Position numbers and translations under genes: made by a program
Shown: in pieces, positions 55,757 to 63,951 of the stretch
How positions within the stretch are numbered: position 1 is the first letter of the stretch
Layout of the letters: every line of letters begins with the position of its first letter
Assembly: GCF_003688995.1 (NCBI RefSeq)
Contig: NZ_PENI01000015.1
Coordinates: 124,001-188,000, forward strand
Source of the DNA: Streptomyces shenzhenensis
GTDB lineage: Bacteria > Actinomycetota > Actinomycetes > Streptomycetales > Streptomycetaceae
Direction: 5' to 3'
DNA: 64,000 bases
The notes under the pieces: model-generated
Told to the model about the DNA's origin: nothing
The model's database searches: none
The model's input: only the letters and a program-made list of their open reading frames with translations

Positions 55757-56967
55757 GGACGATCCCCGGCCTCGAACCGGCGGACGGCGCGCGGCTGCTC
55801 GACGGCGTGCGGCGCCGACTGGCCGAGAGCGGCGCCGAGCCGACACCCGCGCGCGTGGCGCAGGCGCTGCGCGAACAGGGACGCGTGCTCGGTGACGCCG
55901 AAGTCCTCGGCGCGGCCGCCCTGTTGCGCTCCGAGCTGGTCGGCAGCGGCCCCCTGGAACCGTTGCTGGCCGACCCTTCGGTCACCGACGTCCTGGTGTC
56001 GGCCCCGGACCGGGTGTGGGTGGACCGGGGCGGCGGCCTGGAGCTGACCCCGGTGACCTTTCCGGACGCGGCAGCGGTGCGACGCCTCGCGCAGCGGCTG
56101 GCCGCCGTGGCCGGACGACGGCTCGACGACGCGCGGCCCTGGGCCGACGCCCGGCTGCCCGACGGAACCCGGCTGCACGCGGTGCTGCCCCCGGTCGCCG
56201 TCGGCTGCACCTGCCTGTCGCTGCGGGTCGTACGGCCCCGGGCGTTCACCCTCGACGAACTGGTGGCGGCGGGCACGGTGCCGCCCGGCGGGGACCGGAT
56301 CCTGCGGGCGCTGCTCCGGGCGCGGCTGTCCTTCCTGATCAGCGGCGGGACGGGAAGCGGGAAAACAACCCTGCTCAGTGCCCTGCTCGGGCTGGTCGGG
56401 CCCGGCGAGCGGATCGTGCTCGCCGAGGACTCGGCGGAGCTGCGGCCGAACCACCCGCACGTCGTACGGCTGGAGACCAGACCCGCCAACCAGGAGGGCG
56501 CGGGCCTGGTCACCCTCGAGGACCTGGTGCGCCAGGCGCTGCGGATGCGCCCGGACCGGCTGGTCGTGGGCGAGGTGCGCGGCCCCGAGGTCGTGCATCT
56601 GCTGGCCGCCCTCAACACCGGGCACGAAGGCGGCTGCGGGACTGTTCACGCCAACGCCGCCGCGGACGTCCCGGCCCGCCTGGAGGCCCTGGGCACCGCC
56701 GCCGGGCTCGACCGGGCCGCCCTGCACAGCCAGTTGGCGGCCGCGCTGTCGGTGGTGCTGCACCTGGTCCGGGACCGGACCGGGCGCCGGCGGATCGCCG
56801 AGGTGCACGTCCTGGAGCGGGATCCCGCGGGGTTGGTGCGGACGGTTCCGGCGCTGCGCTGGAACCCACGGGCCTTCGCGCGGGAGCGCGGATGGGAGCG
56901 GCTGCGCGGGCTGCTCCGCGGTGACGGAAGTGAAGCGAGCCATGGGGGTGATGAGGGTGATGGGTGA
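55753..56967 (+). CDS. TadA/CpaF-family secretion ATPase
   Basis: The 404-residue product powers assembly of Tad-type pili or secretion. Motifs are Walker A SGGTGSGKTTLLSALLG near 198, Asp box LAEDSAELRPNHPHVVRLETR (in part), Walker B MRPDRLVVGEVRGPEVVHLLA and His box GCGTVHANAAADVPARLEAL. Length and motif order are complete. It is coupled to TadZ upstream and overlaps the TadB gene by at least 8 bases. Confidence 0.93.
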   Translation: MRTIPGLEPADGARLLDGVRRRLAESGAEPTPARVAQALREQGRVLGDAEVLGAAALLRSELVGSGPLEPLLADPSVTDVLVSAPDRVWVDRGGGLELTPVTFPDAAAVRRLAQRLAAVAGRRLDDARPWADARLPDGTRLHAVLPPVAVGCTCLSLRVVRPRAFTLDELVAAGTVPPGGDRILRALLRARLSFLISGGTGSGKTTLLSALLGLVGPGERIVLAEDSAELRPNHPHVVRLETRPANQEGAGLVTLEDLVRQALRMRPDRLVVGEVRGPEVVHLLAALNTGHEGGCGTVHANAAADVPARLEALGTAAGLDRAALHSQLAAALSVVLHLVRDRTGRRRIAEVHVLERDPAGLVRTVPALRWNPRAFARERGWERLRGLLRGDGSEASHGGDEGDG

Positions 56968-57820
56968 GTTGTCGACCGGGGCTGCGGGGGTGTGCGTCGC
57001 GGCGGCCGTATGGCTGCTCGGCGAGCGGCACCGCGGCGCGCGGCGGGCGCGGCTGCTGCTCGCGGGCGGCGGAGTCGTGGGGACGGTGCCACCCCGGTGG
57101 GGCCTGGCGACGGCCGAACTGCGGCGCCTGCGCGGCCGGTTGCGGGGCGAATGGTGCGCACTCGGCATCGGGCTGGTGCTCGCGCTGCTGGGCACCTCGG
57201 TGATTCCGGCCGTCGCGGGGGCGGCCGGGGTGCCCGTGCTGCGCCGGATGCGGCTGGCCAGAGCGGCCCGGCGGGCCCGGGAGCGACGAGCGGACACGGT
57301 GATCGCCCTGTGCGGGGCGCTGGCCGGGGAGGTGCGCGCCGGACGGCAGCCGGGGGAGGCGCTGCTGCGCGCCGCGCGTGACTCCGGCGGGCTCGGGGAC
57401 GCGCAGGCCGCGGTGCTCGCGGCGGCCCGGTTCGGCGGCGACGTACCGGGCGCGTTCGCCGCGGCGGCACGGCAGCCGGGTGCCGAGGGGCTGCTGGGGC
57501 TCGGGGCGTGCTGGCGGGTGGCCGTGGACCAGGGCGCCGGGCTAGCGGCCGGTCTCGACCGGCTCGACGCGGCCCTGCGCGCCGAGCGGGACCAACGTGC
57601 CGATCTACGCGCCCAGTTGGCGGGTGCCCGGGCGACGGCCGTGATGCTCGCGGCCCTGCCCGTCCTCGGGCTCCTGCTGGGTACGGCCATGGGCGCCGAC
57701 CCCCTGCGCGTGCTGCTGCACACCGGTGCGGGGCTGGGCTGCCTGGTGATCGGCGGACTGTTCGAGGCCGCCGGGCTGTGGTGGGCGGCACGGATCGTAC
57801 GGGGAGCGGAGGCGGCATGA
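56960..57820 (+). CDS. TadB-like inner-membrane platform protein
   Basis: The product of about 286 residues has membrane segments near both ends (GAAGVCVAAAVWLLGERH; AVMLAALPVLGLLLGTAMG; GAGLGCLVIGGLFEAAGLWWA). A central GspF/T2SSF-like cytoplasmic helical domain contains ALCGALAGEVRAGRQPGEALL. It forms the platform for TadA. ATG 56960 overlaps the tadA stop; ATG 56942 in frame is an alternative. It is shorter at the N-terminus than proteobacterial TadB, as usual in actinobacteria. Confidence 0.85.
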   Translation: MGELSTGAAGVCVAAAVWLLGERHRGARRARLLLAGGGVVGTVPPRWGLATAELRRLRGRLRGEWCALGIGLVLALLGTSVIPAVAGAAGVPVLRRMRLARAARRARERRADTVIALCGALAGEVRAGRQPGEALLRAARDSGGLGDAQAAVLAAARFGGDVPGAFAAAARQPGAEGLLGLGACWRVAVDQGAGLAAGLDRLDAALRAERDQRADLRAQLAGARATAVMLAALPVLGLLLGTAMGADPLRVLLHTGAGLGCLVIGGLFEAAGLWWAARIVRGAEAA

Positions 57821-58632
57821 GCGGGGACGTTGTCCACAGGCTGGGGGTGGCCGCCGGAGCGGCGCTGGTTCTCGGCTGGCTGCTACGGCAGCTGACGGTG
57901 AGGCGGCATGAGCGCCGGGTGCGCGGACGGCTGGCCGAGCTGCTGACGCACCGGGCACCGGCCCCGCGGGCGCTTGTCTCGCGTAGATCAGGCGTGCGGG
58001 CCGCCTTCGGGGTGCGCGCTGCCGTACGGCGCTGGCTGCCATGGGCCGGCGCGGTGTGCGCCGGTTGGGTGCTCGTCGGCGGGGTCGTGGGGGCCGCGGT
58101 GGGGCTGGGCGTGGGCGCGGTGCTGTGGCGATGGCGGCGCCGGCAGAGCGCCGGGGGCCGGGCGGAGCAGGCCGATGCCGCCGAGGCGGCTCGCCAACTG
58201 CCGCTCGCGGCGGACCTCCTGGCCGCCTGCATCGCCGCCGGTGCCGGTCCGGTGATCGCTGCCCAGGCCGTCGGCGAGGCCCTTGCGGGGCCCGTCGGGG
58301 AAGGGCTCGCGCGGGGTGCGGCGGAGGTGCGGCTGGGCGGCGAACCGGCCGAGGCCTGGCGGCGGTTGGCGGCTCTGCCGGGTGCCCGGCCGCTGGCCCG
58401 GCTGCTGGAGCGGGCCGACGAGTCCGGGCTGCCCGCCGCGGCACCCGTCGCCCGGCTTGCCGCGGACGCCCGCGCGCAGTGGGCGCGTTCCGCGACGGCG
58501 CGGGCCCGCCGGGCGGCCGTCATGGTCACCGCGCCGGTGGGGGTGTGTTTCCTGCCCGCCTTCATCACTGTCGGCGTCCTGCCCGTGGTGATCGGGCTGG
58601 CGGGGGGAGTGGTGCGAGGAGGTGGTGGATGA
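57817..58632 (+). CDS. TadC-like inner-membrane platform protein
   Basis: The 271-residue product carries a second T2SSF-type domain (LPLAADLLAACIAAGAGPVIA; EPAEAWRRLAALPGARPLARL) flanked by membrane helices (WAGAVCAGWVLVGGVVGAAVG and VCFLPAFITVGVLPVVIGLAG). Coupled to TadB by ATGA. The following 58,633-58,812 has no gene and is rich in repeats of ACCGGCCGAAC and GGACGACCGGGACGAC, a spacer before the pilin-like genes. Confidence 0.85.
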   Translation: MSGDVVHRLGVAAGAALVLGWLLRQLTVRRHERRVRGRLAELLTHRAPAPRALVSRRSGVRAAFGVRAAVRRWLPWAGAVCAGWVLVGGVVGAAVGLGVGAVLWRWRRRQSAGGRAEQADAAEAARQLPLAADLLAACIAAGAGPVIAAQAVGEALAGPVGEGLARGAAEVRLGGEPAEAWRRLAALPGARPLARLLERADESGLPAAAPVARLAADARAQWARSATARARRAAVMVTAPVGVCFLPAFITVGVLPVVIGLAGGVVRGGGG

Positions 58633-58812
58633 CGGGGTGAGACGGCGGGGCGGCGACGACGGTGGCCGAGGCCGCGGACATGACCGGCCGAACCGGCCGA
58701 ACCGGCAGGACGTGCACGACCGGGACGACCGGGACGACTGTCAGGGCCGGCAGGACTGACTGGACTGATGGCGCTGACAGGACCGACAGGGCTGAAGAAC
58801 AAGGGAGTTGAG

Positions 58813-59013
58813 ATGAACGTGAAGGTCAAGAAGGTGTGGGCGCGGTTGCGAGTGCTGCGGCGCCGGGACTCGGGGATGGTGACGTCCGAGTACGCGATGG
58901 GGATCGTCGCGGCGGTGGGGTTCGCGCTGCTGCTCTACGAGGTCGTGACGAGCGGCCAGGTCCGTTCGGAACTGCAGGCCATCGTGAAGCGAGCCCTCAG
59001 TGTCCGGATGTGA
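58813..59013 (+). CDS. DUF4244-like small membrane protein (pilin-like)
   Basis: The 66-residue product has a basic N-terminus (KVKKVWARLRVLRRRDSGMV), then TSEYAMGIVAAVGFALLLYEV and a short tail. This is the actinobacterial DUF4244 type found in tad loci, equivalent in position to the Flp pilin. The G/T-S-E-Y-A segment resembles a prepilin cleavage site with Glu at +5-like spacing. Start ATG 58813 follows AGGGAG. Confidence 0.8.
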   Translation: MNVKVKKVWARLRVLRRRDSGMVTSEYAMGIVAAVGFALLLYEVVTSGQVRSELQAIVKRALSVRM

Positions 59014-59389
59014 GCGGAAGGAGAGGCACGATGCGGGGTTCGTGACGGCGGAGGCGGCCGTGGTGCTGCCCGTACTGGTGGCGTTCACGATGGCGCTGGT
59101 CTGGGGGCTGTTCGTGGTGGCCGCGCAGATCCAGTGCGTGGACGCGGCCAGGACAGGTGCGCGGGCGGCGGCTCGGCAGGATCCCGCCGAGGCGGTCGTG
59201 GAGATCACCCGTGCGGCGGCACCGGGCGGCGCGAAGGTCACGGTCGCCCGCGAGGGGGACCAGGTGCGCGTCACGGTCGTGGCGAGGCCGCCGCTGCTCG
59301 GCGCGCTGCCCCTGGAGGTACGCGAGGAGGCCGTGGCGGCCACGGAGGAGACCGTGGGGGCACCGCCGAGGGGGGAGGCGAGCCCATGA
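59000..59389 (+). CDS. TadE-like pseudopilin
   Basis: The product of up to 129 residues has the TadE signature GFVTAEAAVVLPVLVAFTMAL, with the prepilin-like T-A-E-A motif before a membrane helix, then an extracytoplasmic domain (VDAARTGARAAARQDPAEAVV). GTG 59000 overlaps the previous gene; GTG 59042, just before TAEAA, is another possible start. TadE-type minor pilins help pilus initiation or surface protein export. Coupled to the next gene by ATGA. Confidence 0.82.
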   Translation: MSGCERKERHDAGFVTAEAAVVLPVLVAFTMALVWGLFVVAAQIQCVDAARTGARAAARQDPAEAVVEITRAAAPGGAKVTVAREGDQVRVTVVARPPLLGALPLEVREEAVAATEETVGAPPRGEASP

Positions 59390-60156
59390 GGTGCCGCTCG
59401 TCGGAGCGCTTCCTGTGCGCCGTCCGGGGCCGGTTGCCCGGATGGCGCCAGGGCCGGCGCTCGGATCGTCTCGACTGCCTCCCCGAGTGGCTTCGGGGCC
59501 CGCTCTCAGGCCGCCGTCCTGCCGGGTGGCGCCGGGGTCGGTTCACGGGCCGTCTCCCCGGAGGGCTTCGGAGGCGGTTCCCGGCTCGCTTCGCCGGGTG
59601 GGGCTCTGCGCGATTTTCAGACAAAGGATCCGCCACCGTGTGGAGTGTCGGGGCGATCGCCGTCCTGTGTGTGGTGTTCGGCGTCGTGCTCGCCCTGGGG
59701 CAGGCCGTCGTGGTCCGGCATCGAGCGGCGGGCGGCGCGGATCTCGCGGCGCTCGCGGCGGCGGACCACTGGGCCGAGGGCACGGTGGCGGCCTGCGCCC
59801 GGGCCGAGCGGGTGGCGGGAGCGCAGGGCACGCGGCTGGTGCGGTGCGCGGTCGTGGGGGAGACCTCGGACGTCACCGCGGCGGCCGGTGGCGGGCCGTT
59901 CGCGGCGGAGGTCAGGGCGCGGGCGGGTCCTGCGGGACCGCTTCCGCAGGACCCGCTGCCCGCACCCCCACCGACCCTGGAGCCGACTCTGGCCGCGGCT
60001 TCCCACCAGGAGCCGGCCTCCGCTCAGGAACCGGCGCCTGCCCACCCTCCGGTGGCTCCTCCGCTCCCGGCGTCTGCTCCGGCTCTGGAGCCCCGTCAGC
60101 CCCCGGCACCTGCCCGGCTCCCGGCTCACGCGGAGCACCCCGCAGGAGGGTCGTGA
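59386..60156 (+). CDS. TadE/TadG-like protein (Rv3654c type) with long extensions
   Basis: The 256-residue product has an unusual Arg-rich N-terminal extension of about 75 residues. The pilin-like core GSATVWSVGAIAVLCVVFGVV, then QAVVVRHRAAGGADLAALAAA (a shared 'RHRAAGGADLAALAAA' motif), follows. The C-terminal 90 residues are Pro/Ala-rich. The core might start at an internal codon near 59,626. The last 245 bases overlap the helicase gene on the opposite strand. Last gene of the tad operon. Confidence 0.72.
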   Translation: MRCRSSERFLCAVRGRLPGWRQGRRSDRLDCLPEWLRGPLSGRRPAGWRRGRFTGRLPGGLRRRFPARFAGWGSARFSDKGSATVWSVGAIAVLCVVFGVVLALGQAVVVRHRAAGGADLAALAAADHWAEGTVAACARAERVAGAQGTRLVRCAVVGETSDVTAAAGGGPFAAEVRARAGPAGPLPQDPLPAPPPTLEPTLAAASHQEPASAQEPAPAHPPVAPPLPASAPALEPRQPPAPARLPAHAEHPAGGS

Positions 60157-62575
60157 GGAGCCGTACCGCCCCCCTCTTGTGCAACGGCTCGTTCCCGTTG
60201 CCGCACTTGGGGGACTGGACGCACGACGGGCAGCCGGCGTCGCACTCGCAGGCGGCGATCGCCTCGCGGGTGGCGGCGAGCCAGTCGCGGGCGGTGTGGA
60301 AGGCGCGTTCCGCGAAGCCCGCGCCGCCCGGGTGGCCGTCGTACACGAAGACCGTCGGCAGGAGCGTGTCGGGGTGCAGCGGGACCGAGACGCCTCCGAT
60401 GTCCCAGCGGTCGCAGGTGGCGAAGAGCGGCAGCATGCCGATCGAGGCGTGCTCGGCGGCGTGCAGGGAGCCGCCGAGGATCTCCGGGTTGATCCGGGCC
60501 TCGTCCAGTTGGTCCTCGGTGACCGTCCACCACACCGCGCGCGTCCGCAGCGTACGAGGAGGGAGGTCGAGCTTCGACTCGCCCAGCACTTCACCGGTGA
60601 TGACACGTCGACGCAGGAAGGAGACGACCTGGTTGGTGACCTCGACAGAGCCGTAGCAGAGCCGTCCCGCGCCCCAGGGGACCTCGATGTCCGTGTCCAG
60701 GACGGAGATCGATGTGGTGTCGCGGGCGACCGTCGAGTACGGCGGGTCCGCCTGCTCGACCAGGGCCACCGAGTCCTTCAGGTCGAGCGAGCGCACCAGG
60801 TAGGTGCGGCCCTGGTGCAGATGGACCGCGCCCTCGTGCACGGTCGAGTGCGCGGCGCCCGCATCCACCGTGCCCAGCAGGCGTCCCGTCCCGGCCTCCA
60901 CGACCTGCACCGGCGTACCGCCCGCGCCGCGGATGTCGGTCAGGTCGGCGGCCCGCTCCCGGCGCGTCCAGTGCCAGGCCCTGGTCCGCCGGCGCAGCAG
61001 CTTCGCGGCCTCCAGCTGCGGCAGCAGCTCGGCGCAGGCGGGGCCGAACAGCTCCAGGTCCGCGTCGGTGAGCGGGATCTCCGCGGCGGCCGCGCACAGG
61101 TGCGGGGCGAGGACGTAGGGGTTGTCGGGGTCGAGGACCGTGGACTCCACCGGCTGGTCGAACAGCGCCTCGGGGTGGTGCACGAGGAAGGTGTCCAGCG
61201 GGTCGTCGCGGGCGACCAGCACGGCCAGGGCGCCCTGGCCCGAGCGTCCGGCGCGGCCCGCCTGCTGCCACAGGGACGCGCGCGTGCCCGGGTAGCCGGC
61301 GATCAGCACGGCGTCCAGCCCGGAGACGTCGACGCCGAGTTCCAGGGCGGTCGTCGCGGCCAGGCCCAGCAACTCGCCGGAGTGCAGGGCGCGTTCCAGG
61401 GCGCGGCGTTCCTCGGGCAGGTAGCCGCCCCGGTAGGCCGCCACGCGCCGGGGCAGGGACCGATCGATTTCGGCCAGGCGCTCCTGGGCGATCACCGAGA
61501 TCAGTTCGGCGCCGCGCCGGGAGCGGACGAAGGCGACCGAGCGCACGCCCTGCACGGTGAGGTCGGTCAGCAGGTCGGCGGTCTCGGCGGTGGCGGTGCG
61601 GCGGACGGGCGCGCCCCTCTCGCCGTGCAGCTCGGTGAGCGGGGGTTCCCACAGGGCGAACACGAGTTCGCCGCGGGGGGAGGCGTCGTCGGCGACCTCG
61701 ATGACCGGCAGGCCCGTCAGCCGGCGGGCCGCCACGGACGGCTCCGCGGCGGTCGCGGAGGCCAGCAGGAACACGGGGGAGGCGCCGTAGCGGGCGCAGA
61801 GGCGGCGCAGCCGGCGCAGCACCTGGGCGACGTGCGAGCCGAAGACCCCCCGGTAGGTGTGGCACTCGTCGATGACGACGTACTTGAGGGACTTCAGGAA
61901 GGAGGACCAGCGGGGGTGCGAGGGCAATATGCCGCGGTGCAGCATGTCCGGATTGGTGAGGACGTAGTTCGCGTACTGGCGGATCCACTCGCGTTCCTCG
62001 AACGGTGTGTCGCCGTCGTACACGGCAGGACGGACGGCGTTGCCGAGCGGTTGTGAAAGTTCCTTCACCGATCTGCACTGGTCCGCCGCGAGGGCCTTCG
62101 TGGGCGCCAGGTACAGCGTGGTGCTGCCGCGGCCGTTGGGGGCCTCGGAGCCGTCCAGGAGGGCCGACAGGACCGGCACCAGGTACGCCAGTGACTTGCC
62201 GGAGGCGGTGCCCGTGGCGACGATCACCGAGTCGCCGTCCAGGGCGTGCTCGGCGGCCAGGGCCTGGTGCGCCCAGGGGTGATCGATGCCCGCGGCCTGG
62301 ACGGCCGCGACGATCTCCGCACGGATCCGGTCGGGCCAGACGGCATGGCGTCCCGTGCGCGGGGGCAAGTGCTCCGTATGGGTGATGCGCGCAGACCGGC
62401 TCGGCCCCGAGGCGAGCCGGTGCAGAACGGTGCCTGGGGACGGGCGGGAGGCGGCATCCGCCGGGGATCGATCGGATCGGTGATTCTTGGCCATCGGCAC
62501 CGAGTGTGTCACCGGCGTGACGGACAATGGGGCCAAGGCGTCGTGCACGCCTGCCGGTAAGTGATTGAATGCCAT
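59912..62575 (-). CDS. DEAD/DEAH-box helicase with C-terminal DUF1998-type zinc domain
   Basis: The 887-residue product has helicase motifs: Walker A VIVATGTASGKSLAYL, Walker B KYVVIDECHTYRGVFG, SAT in LLASATAAE and the QxxGRAGR-type WQQAGRAGRSGQG. The C-terminal zinc module reads CECDAGCPSCVQSPKCGN, characteristic of DUF1998/MrfA-like helicases (YprA family). Related Bacillus MrfA repairs mitomycin damage. The gene is divergent from bldG, as in S. coelicolor. ATG 62494 is an alternative start. The last 80 residues are low-complexity and lie antisense to the tad gene. Confidence 0.9.
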   Translation of the reverse strand: MAFNHLPAGVHDALAPLSVTPVTHSVPMAKNHRSDRSPADAASRPSPGTVLHRLASGPSRSARITHTEHLPPRTGRHAVWPDRIRAEIVAAVQAAGIDHPWAHQALAAEHALDGDSVIVATGTASGKSLAYLVPVLSALLDGSEAPNGRGSTTLYLAPTKALAADQCRSVKELSQPLGNAVRPAVYDGDTPFEEREWIRQYANYVLTNPDMLHRGILPSHPRWSSFLKSLKYVVIDECHTYRGVFGSHVAQVLRRLRRLCARYGASPVFLLASATAAEPSVAARRLTGLPVIEVADDASPRGELVFALWEPPLTELHGERGAPVRRTATAETADLLTDLTVQGVRSVAFVRSRRGAELISVIAQERLAEIDRSLPRRVAAYRGGYLPEERRALERALHSGELLGLAATTALELGVDVSGLDAVLIAGYPGTRASLWQQAGRAGRSGQGALAVLVARDDPLDTFLVHHPEALFDQPVESTVLDPDNPYVLAPHLCAAAAEIPLTDADLELFGPACAELLPQLEAAKLLRRRTRAWHWTRRERAADLTDIRGAGGTPVQVVEAGTGRLLGTVDAGAAHSTVHEGAVHLHQGRTYLVRSLDLKDSVALVEQADPPYSTVARDTTSISVLDTDIEVPWGAGRLCYGSVEVTNQVVSFLRRRVITGEVLGESKLDLPPRTLRTRAVWWTVTEDQLDEARINPEILGGSLHAAEHASIGMLPLFATCDRWDIGGVSVPLHPDTLLPTVFVYDGHPGGAGFAERAFHTARDWLAATREAIAACECDAGCPSCVQSPKCGNGNEPLHKRGAVRLLTTLLRGAPREPGAGQVPGADGAPEPEQTPGAEEPPEGGQAPVPERRPAPGGKPRPESAPGSVGVRAAGPAEAVPQDPPAP
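59923..59956. terminator. bidirectional hairpin inside the overlapping 3' ends
   Basis: A perfect 13-bp inverted repeat GCGGGTCCTGCGG (59,923-59,935) / CCGCAGGACCCGC (59,944-59,956) has an 8-base loop. It lies 9 bases before the helicase stop and within the tad-gene tail, so either it is a terminator inside coding sequence or it is read through. Confidence 0.6.
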
Positions 62576-62656
62576 CGCGGCTGGCGTACGTCCCGGGGGC
62601 CGCAAGCCGAGGTGTCCCGAGGGGCGACCGCTCGATAGCAAGGTGCTGGAGGATCC

Positions 62657-62998
62657 GTGGACCTGTCCCTGTCGACCCGTACCGTCGGCGATCGTACGGT
62701 CGTCGAGGTCGGTGGTGAAATCGACGTATATACCGCGCCCAAGCTGCGCGAGCAGCTGGTCGAGCTGGTGAACGACGGGAATTTCCACCTCGTCGTCGAC
62801 ATGGAGGGCGTGGACTTCCTCGACTCCACCGGGCTCGGCGTGCTGGTCGGCGGCCTGAAGCGAGTGCGTGCCCATGAGGGCTCCCTGCGCCTGGTCTGCA
62901 ACCAGGAGCGCATTCTCAAGATCTTCCGCATCACCGGCCTCACCAAGGTGTTCCCGATCCACACCTCGGTCGAGGAAGCGGTGGCGGCCACCGACTGA
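62657..62998 (+). CDS. bldG: anti-sigma factor antagonist BldG
   Basis: The 113-residue STAS-domain protein (MDLSLSTRTVGDRTVVEVGG; GEIDVYTAPKLREQLVELVND; GVDFLDSTGLGVLVGGLKRVR) carries the phosphorylatable Ser in FLDSTGLGV. BldG is required for aerial development and antibiotic production in Streptomyces and binds anti-sigma factors encoded next to and away from it. GTG start with CTGGAGGA upstream. It is followed by its partner gene and diverges from the helicase gene, exactly as in S. coelicolor. Confidence 0.95.
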   Translation: MDLSLSTRTVGDRTVVEVGGEIDVYTAPKLREQLVELVNDGNFHLVVDMEGVDFLDSTGLGVLVGGLKRVRAHEGSLRLVCNQERILKIFRITGLTKVFPIHTSVEEAVAATD

Positions 62999-63030
62999 CC
63001 CCGGTCCGCCGACCGGATTCGGGCTGTCTG

Positions 63031-63099
63031 CCGGCCCGAACCGTCGTAGGACCGGCGTCTCGGGGCCGGCCCGAACCGTCGTAGGACCGGCGTCTCGGG
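63031..63099. repeat. 34-bp tandem duplication between bldG and its partner gene
   Basis: Bases 63,031-63,064 are repeated without mismatch at 63,066-63,099 (period 35). Each unit contains CGTCGTAGGACCGGCG. It lengthens the bldG-anti-sigma intergenic region to 195 bases. Confidence 0.85.
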
Positions 63100-63193
63100 C
63101 CGAGCGGCCCGGGACGAACAAGTTCATCAGGGGGGTCGGGGCTTTCGGCGGCCCGGCCCCCCGACCGCACGCCCGAAGTCCCGAGGGGGATGC

Positions 63194-63631
63194 ATGGCCA
63201 CCGTTGAACTCCGCTTCAGCGCGCTGCCCGAGCACGTCCGGACCGCCCGACTGGTGGCGGCAGCGGTGGCGCGCAGGGCCGGGGTGGACGAGGCCGTACT
63301 CGACGAGGTCAGGCTCGCCGTGGGCGAGGCCTGCTCTCGCGCCGTCGGACTGCACCAGAGTTCCGGCACCTCCGCGCCGGTGAAGGTGGTGCTGATCGAG
63401 GAGGAGAAGCAGTTCTCCATCGAGGTCGGCGACGAGGCGCCCCGTTCGGCCCCGGGTGACCGGGCGCCCGGCGGGTCCGCACATGAGGCGGACGCGGAGG
63501 CCGAGGAGGACGAGATGGGCCTCGCGGTCATCAGCGGCCTCGTCGACGACGTCGAGGTGACCGCCGGGGAGCACGGTGGGCTGATCCGCATGACCTGGCC
63601 GACCACGCCGCCGGCCGTCGCGCTCGCCTGA
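63194..63631 (+). CDS. BldG-partner anti-sigma factor (HATPase type, ApgA-like)
   Basis: The 145-residue product has an RsbW/SpoIIAB-like fold: VDEAVLDEVRLAVGEACSRAV, where E-x-C-S-R-A replaces the usual N-box Asn, then MGLAVISGLVDDVEV and GLIRMTWP. An acidic loop (AHEADAEAEEDE) is inserted before the G-box. The missing N-box Asn suggests weak or absent ATPase/kinase activity. By position it equals the S. coelicolor gene downstream of bldG, whose product binds BldG. A terminator follows. Confidence 0.88.
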   Translation: MATVELRFSALPEHVRTARLVAAAVARRAGVDEAVLDEVRLAVGEACSRAVGLHQSSGTSAPVKVVLIEEEKQFSIEVGDEAPRSAPGDRAPGGSAHEADAEAEEDEMGLAVISGLVDDVEVTAGEHGGLIRMTWPTTPPAVALA

Positions 63632-63674
63632 GGCGTTCCGTACCACCGGCGCCGGGGCCACCGGCGTCACCCTC

Positions 63675-63699
63675 AAGGGCCCTGCTGAGCAGGGCCCTT
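63675..63699 (+). terminator. terminator of the bldG operon
   Basis: A perfect 11-bp stem AAGGGCCCTGC/GCAGGGCCCTT with a 3-base loop lies 43 bases after the stop of the anti-sigma gene. Confidence 0.85.
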
Positions 63700-63702
63700 C
63701 GT

Positions 63703-63951
63703 GTTGTCGTCCGCCGGGCCGCCGGAATTCGTGAAGGTATTCACGATCAACGCCCGATAATTTGATCAAGCGTCAATGCGGGTGTCAATGCTTTTGGGGC
63801 ATTACCACTTTCGGGTTCCATGGCGTGGCGTCGATCATTTGCTGAAGAGCAGGTGAAGGCTAATTCCGTTTACCGCGCTCTGTTTTGATCAGGTCCAGGT
63901 ACCTACAATCCGTCCACATCTTGAGCTCAGCCCAAGCGTCAAGGAGGACGA
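63703..63951. promoter_or_regulatory. upstream region of the final gene
   Basis: This is a relatively AT-rich 250-base leader with no gene. It contains a direct repeat of TCAATGC (at about 63,772 and 63,785) and a good ribosome site AAGGAGGA at 63,941-63,948. The promoter is presumably near 63,830-63,900. Confidence 0.45.

Noticed and set aside
54428..57836. DnaA boxes TTGTCCACA at 54428 and 57828 as a replication origin
   Set aside because: Only isolated boxes, one inside coding sequence, with no cluster and no dnaA/dnaN context.
54616..57837. Very long leftward open frame opposite the tad operon
   Set aside because: Pro/Ser/Arg-rich translation without motifs, opposite four genes with complete tad motifs.
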